This document shows positions 24,116 through 33,573 of a stretch of DNA of 64,000 nucleotides, in pieces. The stretch is from JBMORL01 sp049322335. GTDB taxonomy: Bacteria; Bacteroidota; Bacteroidia; Flavobacteriales_D; UBA2798. The stretch is taken from the NCBI GenBank assembly GCA_049322335.1, contig JBMORL010000022.1, positions 1 to 64,000 of the forward strand. The letters are read 5' to 3'. Numbering within the stretch: position 1 is the first letter of the stretch; each line of letters starts with the position of its first letter. The notes beneath the pieces were generated by a model that did not search any database, was not told the DNA's origin, and was given only the letters and a program-made list of their open reading frames with translations. Both the position numbers and the translations under genes were made by a program.

Positions 24116-24826
24116 CTAAAATAGAAAATCCATATCAATGCCAAACATCCTGTTACGGCCCTGAAAATCTCCGTTTAACTGTTGCCTGTACACCGGTTTC
24201 ATTCCATAATCCGCAAAAAGATTCACACGAAACAATACTGATTCGGCTGCATTAAAATCAAAGCCAAGATTGGCTCTCAAGGGAAAATCAAGTTTATCAA
24301 AATAATCTGTTATCACCTGTTTGTTATGAAAACCATCTTCGAGACTGTGAAAAATGCTTTTTGCATTATACACATAAGATGGGCTGATACCCGCACCGAA
24401 TGAAACCCTGAAGTTTTTGCATACATCTTTTGGTGTGCGGATAAATAGCATGAGTGGCACATTAATAGTATTTGTCCGCAAACGAAAACGAAAAGTAGAA
24501 TCAGGATTCCCTAATTCTTTCACATAATCAGGAGAAATTACGCCTGTTCCTCTTTGCTGGTGACCAGCGGCAACAGAAAATCCCAGCCACGTGTTAATAT
24601 TGAATTCTGCTTTTAAGTAAAGGCCCAGGCTGGGTTTTATAAACGGATCAATACTATCCAAACCTGTAATATCTGTCCACGCATTGGTGAACACTCCGCC
24701 CAGTAAAAATTTCTTTTCAAACCGGTTTTTGCCAATGGCTATTTTTTTTAAACCCAGTGAATCGGCCTGTGCAAAAATTGCCACCGGTGACGAGAGCAGG
24801 CAAATAAGAATAATTATTTTTTTCAT
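24116..24826 (-). CDS. Outer-membrane beta-barrel protein (PorT-like)
   Basis: 236 residues: signal peptide ending IFAQ, then short aromatic-ended beta strands (FLLGGVFTNAW, SLGLYLKAEFNI, WLGFSVAAGHQQRG) and a terminal strand ending in Phe (FGIDMDFLF), as in PorT-type outer-membrane barrels. It sits between the TolC gene and another barrel gene, 11 bp from tolC, so may be co-expressed with the efflux pump. The precise role is not known. Confidence 0.7.
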   Translation of the reverse strand: MKKIIILICLLSSPVAIFAQADSLGLKKIAIGKNRFEKKFLLGGVFTNAWTDITGLDSIDPFIKPSLGLYLKAEFNINTWLGFSVAAGHQQRGTGVISPDYVKELGNPDSTFRFRLRTNTINVPLMLFIRTPKDVCKNFRVSFGAGISPSYVYNAKSIFHSLEDGFHNKQVITDYFDKLDFPLRANLGFDFNAAESVLFRVNLFADYGMKPVYRQQLNGDFQGRNRMFGIDMDFLF

Positions 24827-24837
24827 ACTGATTCAGG

Positions 24838-26115
24838 TTAATTGGTAACTTCTTTTCCGGTAACAAAATTCAGGGCATTTACTGCGTGATAATAGTTTTT
24901 ATACTGTTCGATATTTTTCATCCTCACATCCAGAAACGTCCGCTGATAATCGATGAATTCGAGCAAAGAAATGTTTTTCTTTTCAAAATTTCTGCGGGCA
25001 TTCTCTGAAAGGCCTTCCACATCTTTTACAAATTTTTCAGAAAAAAGAGAGAAATTTTCACGATAGTTTTTGTACATGAAATAAGCCGAAAAAACTTCAT
25101 TTTCAATTGATTTTCTTATCAGCTGCATTTCCAGTTTCGACTGTTCAATCATGATATTGGCTTTACTGATATTTCCCTGGTTACGGTTGAAAATCGGGAG
25201 GCCCACTTCGAGTACCATTCCTATATAGGGCCGCACGTGATTACTTCCTTTATCATGCGGCTGGTAACCAAGATTGATATCAGGCATAGCCTCTGCTTTT
25301 TGTGTTTTCAGCTGTGCCTGGTAATAATCGATATTTCGCTGAGCGATTTTCCAGTCGGGGCGAACGGCAAGCGCCAGGTCCATTAAACCTCCAATGTTCA
25401 TTGTGTCTTTTTCAGCAACTTTTCTTTCCACCGGCTCAACATCTGCCTGCGGGCCGAGATTCAAAAGGGTATTTAATTTGCTTTTCTGGCTGAGTATTTC
25501 GTTTTTGTTAGCCGTAACTTCTGTTTGAATACTTACTATTTCCGATTCTACCCTTATAAGATCGTTTAGTGAAATAGCACCCAGCTCATATTGCTTTCTA
25601 AACAGCCGTTGCATGTATTCATATTGTTCCAATACGATTTTGTATACTTCATTTTTCTTGTTCAGTGCCCATAATTCAGTAAAGGCTTCGCTGTATTCGT
25701 AAATCAGTCCCCGGACCACATCTTCGAAAGCGGATTTGGAAAGATCTACAGCAATAGAAGCTTCCCTTACAGCTTTTATCCTTTTTCCTGAGGCCGAAAT
25801 AACGTATTCTACCTGTATCAGTTTTTGGTTCACAAATTTGAAATACCGGTTTTGGTCTACACTATACATTTCGGCATTCCACACAAACAACGGGTTGTTC
25901 CAAAGTTTAGCCTGCTCTACTTCTGCTTCAGCAAGATTAATATTATAATATTCTGCCAGAACTGAAAGGCTCTGTTTAAGCAAAATCTTTTTTCCATCTG
26001 CATAACTCAACGCAAATGACGAATCACTCTGGGCAAAACCAAACCCGGGAAAGAAAATCAGCAGGCAAAAAACCTTCCATTTTCCTTTCAGTTTATTTAT
26101 CCTGTTTTGTTTCAT
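24838..26115 (-). CDS. TolC-family outer-membrane factor of heavy-metal efflux (CusC/CzcC-like)
   Basis: About 425 residues forming the outer-membrane exit duct of the tripartite pump. Long coiled-coil helices (KLWNNPLFVWNAEM, EVEQAKL; later LEMQLIRKSIENEVF) and the two OEP repeats are recognisable. ATG 26115 is chosen: it overlaps the cusA-like stop by 4 bp (ATGA) and begins a signal peptide ending GFAQ. The third gene of the B-A-C operon. Confidence 0.88.
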   Translation of the reverse strand: MKQNRINKLKGKWKVFCLLIFFPGFGFAQSDSSFALSYADGKKILLKQSLSVLAEYYNINLAEAEVEQAKLWNNPLFVWNAEMYSVDQNRYFKFVNQKLIQVEYVISASGKRIKAVREASIAVDLSKSAFEDVVRGLIYEYSEAFTELWALNKKNEVYKIVLEQYEYMQRLFRKQYELGAISLNDLIRVESEIVSIQTEVTANKNEILSQKSKLNTLLNLGPQADVEPVERKVAEKDTMNIGGLMDLALAVRPDWKIAQRNIDYYQAQLKTQKAEAMPDINLGYQPHDKGSNHVRPYIGMVLEVGLPIFNRNQGNISKANIMIEQSKLEMQLIRKSIENEVFSAYFMYKNYRENFSLFSEKFVKDVEGLSENARRNFEKKNISLLEFIDYQRTFLDVRMKNIEQYKNYYHAVNALNFVTGKEVTN

Positions 26116-29100
26116 GCCTGTGCGTATTTTGTTTTTCTTATTTTTTCCCTTCGGTTGGCCATCCAATAAATATTGGGAAACACCAACAACGTAAGTATGG
26201 TAGCCGTTATAAGTCCACCGATAATTACTACCGCCAGTGGCTTCTGGCTTTCGGAGCCAATTCCGGTTGATACTGCCGCGGGAACGAGTCCTATTGCTGC
26301 CATAAGTGCCGTCATAACAACAGGGCGAATTCTGCTTCTTACTCCTTCTTTTATGGCCTGCTCAACAGGCATTCGCAATTGACGGTTTTTCTTAAACACC
26401 GATATCAGGATTACTCCATTTTGAATGCATATTCCAAACAAAGCAATAAATCCAACCCCGGCTGATATTCCGAAGTTTATGCCTGTTGCATGCAATGCCA
26501 GGATGCCACCGATAAGGGCAAAAGGCACATTAAGCAATACCAATCCTGCATCTTTTACATTTCCAAAAAGAATAAACAGCAGAATAAAAATGGCAAAGAG
26601 TGAAACCGGAACAACCTGTGCCAGCCTGTTGGATGCACGAACCTGGTTTTCAAATTCACCTGTCCATTTTATCGAATACCCTGCCGGAAGATCAGGTAAT
26701 GCCGCGTCCACTTTTTCCTGTGCTTCTTTAATAGTACTTCCCAGGTCACGTTCGCGTACTGAAAATTTCACGCCAATATATCGTTTATTGAAATCACGGT
26801 ATACAAATGCCGGCCCCGTTATAGGTTTTATAGTAGAAATCTCCCCTAACTGAACATCTTTTCCATGAATAGTGGGAACAAGAATTCTTTTTATATCATC
26901 TTCTGTATCTCTGTACTCTTCCGGATAGCGGATGCGTATGTCAAATTTTTTCTCTCCTTCGTATTTCACACTGGCGGTTTTTCCTCCTACTGCCATTTCA
27001 ATTACCATCTGTGCATCCTGGGTGCGAACACCATATTGAGCCATTTTATCTTCCAATAATTTTATCTGAATTTCGGGCTGGCCGATATTTCTTAGAATGC
27101 CTGCATCTTTTATTCCTTCCACATCTTTAATAGCATTAAGAACAACGTTGGATAAGCTATCCAGAACTTTCAGATCATTACCAAAAATCTTAATGGCATT
27201 ATTCGCATTTAATCCTGCCACCGCTTCAGCCACGTTGTCGATGATGGGTTGTGAATAATTGTAATTTATTCCCTGGAACATCTTCATCGACTTGTCCATT
27301 TCGGCAATGATTTCGTCTATTGACCTTGTCCATTCCTTTTTTGGCTTAAGGTTAACCTGCATCTGAACATAATAAAATCCGCTGGGGTCGGTACCATCAT
27401 TTGATCTTCCTGTTTGCGACAACACTCCATTTACCTCGGGAAATTTCATTATCTCCTGGCGAAGGGTTCTTACCATTTTAACTGTTTCCGGCAACGACAT
27501 GCTCATTGGCATTTTAGCTTCTACCCATAAAGCTCCTTCGTTTAAAGTGGGTAAAAATTCAGTTCCCATCCATCGGGTGGAAAAAAGAGTAGCGGCCAGG
27601 AATAAAATTGAAAATGAAAGCGTCTGCCATTTTCTCCTGAATGACCAGTCGTAGGCACGGCTTAATGTCCGGTTAAAGAAATTTACAAACGGATTATTTT
27701 TTTCCCTTACATTTTTATTTAGCAGCATGGCTGATAATAACGGTACAAGGGTTAATGTAAATAAGAGAGCGCCAAGTAAGGCAAATCCAAGTGTGAAAGC
27801 CAGCGGAGAGAACATTTTACCTTCCACTTTTTGGAACGAGAAAATGGGCACAAGTGCAGTTATGATAATTAATTTGGAAAAGAAAACTGCTTTTCCCATT
27901 TCTGTTCCTGTTTTTTTCACCAGGCCCAGCTTCGACATTTTATTGAATTTTTGCATTCCGTGTTTATGCGCCATGTGATCAAGCGCAACAAACACCCCTT
28001 CTACCATTACCACCGCTCCATCTATTATAATTCCAAAATCGACAGCCCCGAGGGAAAGCAGATTGGCACTCATGCCCATCATTCGCAGACACATAAAAGC
28101 AAAAAGTAAAGCGAGCGGGATAACAATCGAAACAATGAAAGTCGTTCTCCAATCGGCCATGAAAAGAAAAACGATAAGTGTTACAAAGATAATTCCTTCA
28201 ACCAGGTTATAGGAAACGGTTTCTGTACAGTAATCCATTAACCGGTCGCGGTCGTAAAAAGTTTCCATCTGCACATTCTCTGCTGCGAGAACAGTTTCAT
28301 TCAGTTCTTTTATTTTTTCTTTAACACGGGCCAGCACTTCACTCGGATTTTCTCCTTTTCTCATCACCACAATTCCTTCTACCACATCATCATTGTTATT
28401 TAAACCTACCTGTCCCACGCGTGGCATTCCTGTCTCTACCACTTCAGCTACGTTTCTTACCAGTATAGGTGTTCCATTGATGTTTTCAATAATTACATTT
28501 TCGATATCTTTAATTGATTCCAGCAAACCCATACCTCTGACCACAAACGCCTGGCTGTTTTTAATCAAAACATCTCCCCCGACATTCATATTACTTTTTT
28601 CAACTGCTTCAAACAATTGAGAAGGGTTGATTCCGTATTTCACCAACAAAGAAGGATTCGGCCGGATCTCATATATTTTTTCCTGTCCGCCAAATGCCAC
28701 TACGTCAGCAACACCCGGCACGGCACGAAGCTGCCTGTCGATAACCCAGTTCTGTATGGTAAGTAATTCTGTTGTAGTTTTTCCTTCACCCACCAAAACA
28801 TACCTGAAAATTTCACCTGTTGGCCCGTATGGCGGCTGAACCACCGGCTCTACTCCATCCGGTAATTTCACCGTTCGCAACTGGTTATTTACCTGTTGCC
28901 GGGCAAAAAAATCTTCTACATCATCTTCAAAAATAATTTTCATCACCGATAATCCGAACATCGTTATAGACCTGACGTTGGTTTTTTTCTGAACGGAATT
29001 CATTGCCACTTCAATGGGAACTGTAACAAACCGTTCTACCTCTTCCGCACTTCTTCCCTTCCAGTCGGTAACAATAATTATCTGCGTATTGGTTACATCA

Positions 29101-29228
29101 GGAAATGCTTCAATCGGAGTATTCAGATAACTGATAACTCCCGAGAGTATCAGCACAATTACCATGAAAATGGTAAAGAACCTGTTCTTTAACGAAAAGG
29201 CAATTATATTCTGTATCAGTTTATTCAT
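26112..29228 (-). CDS. Heavy-metal efflux RND transporter (CusA/CzcA family)
   Basis: The 1038-residue inner-membrane proton antiporter of a metal-exporting tripartite pump. It shows the HME-RND opening (TPIEAFPDVTNTQIIIVTDW), the motif DFGIIIDGAVVMVEG in TM4 carrying the proton-relay acid, two periplasmic loops and a duplicated 12-helix layout. The cytosolic/TM4 DFGxxxDGAVVxVE signature points to divalent cations (Zn, Co, Cd, Ni) or Cu/Ag; I do not see a methionine-rich tail to favour Cu. Two base pairs separate it from the adaptor gene. Confidence 0.93.
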   Translation of the reverse strand: MNKLIQNIIAFSLKNRFFTIFMVIVLILSGVISYLNTPIEAFPDVTNTQIIIVTDWKGRSAEEVERFVTVPIEVAMNSVQKKTNVRSITMFGLSVMKIIFEDDVEDFFARQQVNNQLRTVKLPDGVEPVVQPPYGPTGEIFRYVLVGEGKTTTELLTIQNWVIDRQLRAVPGVADVVAFGGQEKIYEIRPNPSLLVKYGINPSQLFEAVEKSNMNVGGDVLIKNSQAFVVRGMGLLESIKDIENVIIENINGTPILVRNVAEVVETGMPRVGQVGLNNNDDVVEGIVVMRKGENPSEVLARVKEKIKELNETVLAAENVQMETFYDRDRLMDYCTETVSYNLVEGIIFVTLIVFLFMADWRTTFIVSIVIPLALLFAFMCLRMMGMSANLLSLGAVDFGIIIDGAVVMVEGVFVALDHMAHKHGMQKFNKMSKLGLVKKTGTEMGKAVFFSKLIIITALVPIFSFQKVEGKMFSPLAFTLGFALLGALLFTLTLVPLLSAMLLNKNVREKNNPFVNFFNRTLSRAYDWSFRRKWQTLSFSILFLAATLFSTRWMGTEFLPTLNEGALWVEAKMPMSMSLPETVKMVRTLRQEIMKFPEVNGVLSQTGRSNDGTDPSGFYYVQMQVNLKPKKEWTRSIDEIIAEMDKSMKMFQGINYNYSQPIIDNVAEAVAGLNANNAIKIFGNDLKVLDSLSNVVLNAIKDVEGIKDAGILRNIGQPEIQIKLLEDKMAQYGVRTQDAQMVIEMAVGGKTASVKYEGEKKFDIRIRYPEEYRDTEDDIKRILVPTIHGKDVQLGEISTIKPITGPAFVYRDFNKRYIGVKFSVRERDLGSTIKEAQEKVDAALPDLPAGYSIKWTGEFENQVRASNRLAQVVPVSLFAIFILLFILFGNVKDAGLVLLNVPFALIGGILALHATGINFGISAGVGFIALFGICIQNGVILISVFKKNRQLRMPVEQAIKEGVRSRIRPVVMTALMAAIGLVPAAVSTGIGSESQKPLAVVIIGGLITATILTLLVFPNIYWMANRREKIRKTKYAQA

Positions 29229-29230
29229 GG

Positions 29231-30316
29231 CTAATCATTCAGGGCGTCATACACAAAAAGAGTATTCTGGCTCACCACCCATTCACCTGGTGATACTCCT
29301 TGTTCAATAAATGCAGTACCATTAATATCTTTAAACACTTTTACTTCGCGTGTCGAATATTTTTCATCTTTCGATTTCACCATTACAAATGGTTTGCTTT
29401 TATCAAAAACCACTGAAGCTGAAGGAACGGCCAGCATTTTTTTGTTTTCGGTAAGCCGCAGAGTAACCGAACAATTCATGTCGGGTTTAAGCAGAAAACC
29501 GGGATTTGCCAGCTTAACACGTGCCTGTATAGTTTTTGAATCCGGATCCAGTACATCCAGAATTCTTACAATTTTTCCCCTGAAAACAGTATCGGGGTAA
29601 CTAAAAACTTTTATTTCTGCATCCATGCCCAACTGCACACGTGTAATATCCGATTCATATACATTCATCGTAACAAAAACAGAATCAAGCCTGGCTACGG
29701 TTAGAATATGATCGGCCATATCAGAACGAATCTGGACATCAGGCCCGATTTTTTTCTCAATTACAAATCCCGCAATGGGTGAGCGTACAATATATTCACC
29801 GGTATGGCTAACGTTGTATATTTTATAAATTTCTTCCAGTTTTTCAAATTCTGCTTTAGCCTGCTCATATCCTTTTCGTGCTTCATAAATACTTTTCTCT
29901 GAGCTGAAATTTGTTTTAAATAATTCCTCTTCAATATCCAGGTTCTTTTTGGCCACCTCCATACTTGTACGTGCCGCTATAAGCTCACGTTCAAACTCGG
30001 CAATTTCACCCGATTTTATTATAGCAAGGGTTTGGGTTGTGTTTACAAGATCACCCAGTTCTACCCTGACAAAAGATACCTGTCCTCCTACCAGGGGAAA
30101 AATTTTCACCATATTGTTTTCATCGGGAATGATTTTCCCGGTAAGTTGCAGTTCTTCTTCCAGGTTTTTTTCTTTCACCTGGTCAAACTTTACCCGCCCG
30201 GCCATTGTATCGGTAAGCTGGAAATCGCTTTTTTGTTTTTGTTCGTTACCCGTATCTCCTGAACAGGAATATACCGAAGTAACTATGGCCAATGCCAATA
30301 GTTTTATCGTTTTCAT
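29231..30316 (-). CDS. Efflux RND periplasmic adaptor subunit (CusB/CzcB-like lipoprotein)
   Basis: 361 residues: lipoprotein signal (AIVTSVYSC), lipoyl/barrel-sandwich half (VFIMV..LGDLVNTTQTLAIIKSG), an alpha-helical hairpin (EFERELIAARTSMEVAKKN), the second lipoyl half (GEYIVRSPIAGFVIEKKIG) and a beta-barrel plus membrane-proximal domain. It joins the RND pump to the TolC duct. It lacks the His/Met-rich metal-binding N-terminus of some CusB proteins. The gene starts the B-A-C block. Confidence 0.9.
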   Translation of the reverse strand: MKTIKLLALAIVTSVYSCSGDTGNEQKQKSDFQLTDTMAGRVKFDQVKEKNLEEELQLTGKIIPDENNMVKIFPLVGGQVSFVRVELGDLVNTTQTLAIIKSGEIAEFERELIAARTSMEVAKKNLDIEEELFKTNFSSEKSIYEARKGYEQAKAEFEKLEEIYKIYNVSHTGEYIVRSPIAGFVIEKKIGPDVQIRSDMADHILTVARLDSVFVTMNVYESDITRVQLGMDAEIKVFSYPDTVFRGKIVRILDVLDPDSKTIQARVKLANPGFLLKPDMNCSVTLRLTENKKMLAVPSASVVFDKSKPFVMVKSKDEKYSTREVKVFKDINGTAFIEQGVSPGEWVVSQNTLFVYDALND

Positions 30317-30389
30317 TTTAAAAAATTATAAAGATGATTACCGGATATCTCCGGAGATTAAATAAAAAAATACCGCGAATGACGCGATA

Positions 30390-30764
30390 TCAAATCAGAA
30401 GCTGACGATGGAATACAAACAAACCCGGACGCGAACCTTTTACGGAAACGGGTGCCTGTAAAATATTTTTAACGGATAAACAGACGTAAGAATCCGATAA
30501 CCCGAAGAAACCGAAATAGTCGCCAGAAAAAGATTTTTGTTTGCCGGTGATATATCTTACCTGGAAAACCGTTGTAATTTCTTTGGTTTCTTTTATTGCG
30601 GAACAGGGAAGAATGGGAGCCTGGGAGAATTCAGAAATAACAGCAATAGTGCTATTGGTACTGTAATCTGAAACAAATAACTCGTGAACAGGCTTTGCAT
30701 TAACAGACAAAAGCCCTGTAAAAATGAAGAATGCTGATGATAATATAAAAAGTACCCGTTTCAT
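30390..30764 (-). CDS. Small exported protein at the head of the metal-efflux operon
   Basis: About 124 residues with a signal peptide (VLFILSSAFFIFTGLLSVNA) and no recognised domain. Cys residues occur in ILPCSAI and SYVCLSV. A perfect -7 box at 30774-30781 overlaps an upstream ATG at 30776, so ATG 30764 must be the start, giving a leader of only a few nucleotides. Being first in the operon, 73 bp before the adaptor gene, it could act as a periplasmic metal sensor or chaperone; this is a guess from position. Confidence 0.65.
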   Translation of the reverse strand: MKRVLFILSSAFFIFTGLLSVNAKPVHELFVSDYSTNSTIAVISEFSQAPILPCSAIKETKEITTVFQVRYITGKQKSFSGDYFGFFGLSDSYVCLSVKNILQAPVSVKGSRPGLFVFHRQLLI

Positions 30765-30773
30765 TTCAACACG

Positions 30774-30781
30774 CAAATATA
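30774..30781 (-). promoter_or_regulatory. -7 box of the metal-efflux operon
   Basis: Reading the minus strand, TATATTTG matches TAnnTTTG exactly and ends 9 bp before ATG 30764. It decides the start codon of the first gene. No convincing -33 element or metal-regulator palindrome is visible beside it. Confidence 0.6.
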
Positions 30782-30892
30782 TACAGTTTTTAAACGGTGC
30801 ATAAGGCAGTGTCCTTTTTTAGTCGATTCATTTCACAAATTGCTAATCGTGCTTTATTAATTCATCATATGAAAACCACTTTCTGCCGAAAT

Positions 30893-30928
30893 AAAAAACC
30901 CGCTTGGTTTCAAAAAAGCGGGTTTTTT
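30893..30928 (-). terminator. Terminator of the nqr operon
   Basis: A 13-bp perfect stem (30893-30905 with 30916-30928, core CCCGCTT/AAGCGGG) with A and T tracts on either side. It begins 3 bp beyond the nqrF stop and, being A/T symmetric, could work in both directions. Confidence 0.9.
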
Positions 30929-30930
30929 AT

Positions 30931-32226
30931 TTATCCTCCGAAATCATCAAACCTTACGTTTTCTTTAGGAACTCCCCAATCATCACACATTTTCAGAATA
31001 GCCTTATTCATCATAGGAGGGCCGCAGAAATAAAACTCAATATCTTCGGGAGACTCGTGTTTTGAAAGGTAGTTATCTATTACCGACTGGTGAACAAATC
31101 CCACAAATCCGTCTCCTTCGGGATCATCCATACTTTTCTTCACTTTCCAGTTATCTTCAGGAAGAGGTTCGGAAAGCACCATATAGAATTTAAAGTTTTT
31201 AAATTCTTTTTCGAGATCACGGAAATAGTGAATATAGAAAAGTTCTTCCCTCGATCGTCCACCATACCAATACTGTACTTTTCTTCCGGTTTTAATCGTC
31301 TTAAAAAGTTCATATAGATGCGAACGCATGGGCGCCATTCCTGCTCCACCACCGATATACAACATTTCGGCATCCGAATCGTTGATGAAGAATTCTCCGT
31401 AGGGGCCGGAAATCATACATTTTTCTCCGGCCTTCATATTGAAAATATAAGAAGATGCAATTCCCGGATTAACATTCATCCAGCGGTTGTTGGCCTTATC
31501 CCATGGCGGAGTTGCTACACGCACATTAAGCATAATTTTTCTTCCTTCGGCCGGATAAGAAGCCATAGAATAAGCACGAACTACTTCTTCCGTATTCTTC
31601 ATCACCAGGTCCCACATTTTAAATTTATCCCAGTGTTTTCTGAATTTATCTTTCTCTCCGGGGTGATCCTGCGGATGAGCGTCAATATTCATATCAGCAT
31701 ATTTTACTTCGCATGGCGGAATTTTAATCTGGATATATCCACCGGCTTTGTAATTCATATCTTCCGGAATCTCTACGATAAATTCTTTAATGAAAGTAGC
31801 CACGTTGTAATTAGAAACCACAATAGCTTCCCATTCTTTAATCCCCAGCACTTCTTCGTGAACGTGAATTTTCATGTTCTCTTTCACTTTCACCTGGCAA
31901 CCCAGTCTCCAGTGATCGGCAATTTGTTTGCGTGAGAAATGCGGTACTTCTGTCGGAAGAATTTCTCCTCCTCCTTCAACAACCTGGCATTTGCATTGAA
32001 CGCAGGTACCGCCACCACCACAGGCTGAGGGAAGGAATATTTTTTCATTACTTAAAGTGCTCAGCAGAGAGCTTCCAGCACTTACCTCGAGGGTTTTCTC
32101 ATCGTTGATGATGATCTTCACTTTTCCGGAAGCCACCAATTTGGCTTTTGCATATAATAACAGTACCACTAAAAGCAGTGTGCTTCCCGTTAGTACAATC
32201 GATGCCCAGATAATTATCTCAGTCAT
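30931..32226 (-). CDS. nqrF: Na+-translocating NADH:quinone reductase subunit F
   Basis: NADH entry subunit, 431 residues. One N-terminal membrane helix (IIIWASIVLTGSTLLLVVLLL), a 2Fe-2S ferredoxin domain with CGGGGTCVQCKC at about 69-80 plus an upstream-type Cys after HWRLGCQ, then FAD-binding RAYSMASYP and NADH-binding IGGGAGMAPMRSH and FYFCGPPMM. Last gene of a complete nqrABCDEF operon. Oxidises NADH, passing electrons through 2Fe-2S to the FMNs of B and C. Confidence 0.96.
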   Translation of the reverse strand: MTEIIIWASIVLTGSTLLLVVLLLYAKAKLVASGKVKIIINDEKTLEVSAGSSLLSTLSNEKIFLPSACGGGGTCVQCKCQVVEGGGEILPTEVPHFSRKQIADHWRLGCQVKVKENMKIHVHEEVLGIKEWEAIVVSNYNVATFIKEFIVEIPEDMNYKAGGYIQIKIPPCEVKYADMNIDAHPQDHPGEKDKFRKHWDKFKMWDLVMKNTEEVVRAYSMASYPAEGRKIMLNVRVATPPWDKANNRWMNVNPGIASSYIFNMKAGEKCMISGPYGEFFINDSDAEMLYIGGGAGMAPMRSHLYELFKTIKTGRKVQYWYGGRSREELFYIHYFRDLEKEFKNFKFYMVLSEPLPEDNWKVKKSMDDPEGDGFVGFVHQSVIDNYLSKHESPEDIEFYFCGPPMMNKAILKMCDDWGVPKENVRFDDFGG

Positions 32227-32245
32227 TTTAACTTATTTTAAAAAA

Positions 32246-32860
32246 TTAAATTTTCACTCCCATAAAACTCATAAATCCGATAGCCATCAGCCCTGTTACG
32301 ATAAAGCTGATACCCAATCCGCGTAACGGTGCGGGCACATGCGAATAGCGAATCTTTTCGCGGATGGCAGCGAGAAGTATAATTGCAATGGCCCATCCAA
32401 TTCCGCTTGCAAAAGCAAATACGGTTGCCTCACCAATTGTTTTATATCCACGTTCCTGCATAAAAAGTGCACCTGCAAGAATAGAACAGTTAACAGCAAT
32501 CAGGGGAAGAAAAATTCCCAAAGCGCCATAAAGTGCAGGGGCAAATTTTTCGACCGACATTTCGACTAACTGCGTGAAGGCTGCTACTACTGCAATGAAT
32601 ACAATAAAGCTGATGAAACTGAGATCCATAGCTGCGTATTCATCTCCCAGCCAGGCAAGCGCCCCTGCTTTCATTAAATAATTTTCCAACAGCCAGTTGA
32701 TGGGAACCGTCATTCCCAACACAAATATTACGGCAGCACCGAGACCCACAGCTGTTTTCACCGATTTGGAAACAGCAAGGTATGAACACATCCCCAAAAA
32801 GAAGGAGAAGATCATGTTGTCGATGAAGATCGATTTTATACCAAGATTAATGAGATCCAT
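32246..32860 (-). CDS. nqrE: Na+-translocating NADH:quinone reductase subunit E
   Basis: A 204-residue, six-helix membrane subunit related to NqrD with inverted topology. Conserved segments: FSFFLGMCSYLAVSKS (with the Cys that helps ligate the intramembrane iron centre), AVNCSILAGALFMQERGY (second Cys) and FASGIGWAIAI. Together with NqrD it forms part of the sodium path. 22 bp downstream of nqrD. Confidence 0.95.
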   Translation of the reverse strand: MDLINLGIKSIFIDNMIFSFFLGMCSYLAVSKSVKTAVGLGAAVIFVLGMTVPINWLLENYLMKAGALAWLGDEYAAMDLSFISFIVFIAVVAAFTQLVEMSVEKFAPALYGALGIFLPLIAVNCSILAGALFMQERGYKTIGEATVFAFASGIGWAIAIILLAAIREKIRYSHVPAPLRGLGISFIVTGLMAIGFMSFMGVKI

Positions 32861-32882
32861 AGCCTGTTTTTTTTATTGAATA

Positions 32883-33569
32883 TTATGCTTCGATCAGTTT
32901 TGTATTACGGGAACGTTGAATCCAAATATAAACACCTACAAGAATCAGGGCCATTGGAGGCAGAATAACAAAGTTGTTGAGTACATACCAGCCACCGGGA
33001 TTTTCAACAGAATAAATCCATTCTTTTGGAATTACCTCAGCCCCCCACCATTTTCCGGATCCAAAAATTTCGCGGAAAGTAGCAAGGATCATTAATATCA
33101 TCATATACCCCATTCCATTTCCAAATCCATCAAGTAATGATGGTATCGGTTTATTTGCCAAAGCATACGCTTCGATACGTCCCATAATGATACAGTTGGT
33201 GATAATGAGTCCAACGAAAACTGAAAGCTGTTTACTTACATCGTAAACAAATGCCTTCAGCAGCTGGTCAACAATTATTACCAATGCGGCAACTACAACC
33301 AACTGTACGATAATGCGGATGCGGTTAGGAACCATATTCCGCATCATGGACATAATCACGTTTCCACCCATGGTAACGGCAGTAACTGAAATTCCCATGA
33401 TGAAAGCATTTTTTACCTGGACCGTTACTGCGAGTGCAGAACAGATCCCCAATACCTGAACAGTGATCGGATTAGAATCATTCAGTGGATCGGTGATCAG
33501 TTTCCGGTTTTTCTTGGAGAAAAGACTTTCGCCTTTCTCTTTTACGGGTGCTATTGCTGTTTCGCTCAT
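32883..33569 (-). CDS. nqrD: Na+-translocating NADH:quinone reductase subunit D
   Basis: A 228-residue membrane subunit: LGICSALAVTVQVKNAF with the iron-ligating Cys, LIITNCIIMGRIEAYAL with the second Cys, and FGNGMGYMMILMILATFREIFG. A soluble N-terminal extension (about 25 residues, with SLFSKKNRKLITDPL) precedes the first helix. Only 4 bp separate it from nqrC. Confidence 0.95.
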   Translation of the reverse strand: MSETAIAPVKEKGESLFSKKNRKLITDPLNDSNPITVQVLGICSALAVTVQVKNAFIMGISVTAVTMGGNVIMSMMRNMVPNRIRIIVQLVVVAALVIIVDQLLKAFVYDVSKQLSVFVGLIITNCIIMGRIEAYALANKPIPSLLDGFGNGMGYMMILMILATFREIFGSGKWWGAEVIPKEWIYSVENPGGWYVLNNFVILPPMALILVGVYIWIQRSRNTKLIEA

Positions 33570-33573
33570 ACTA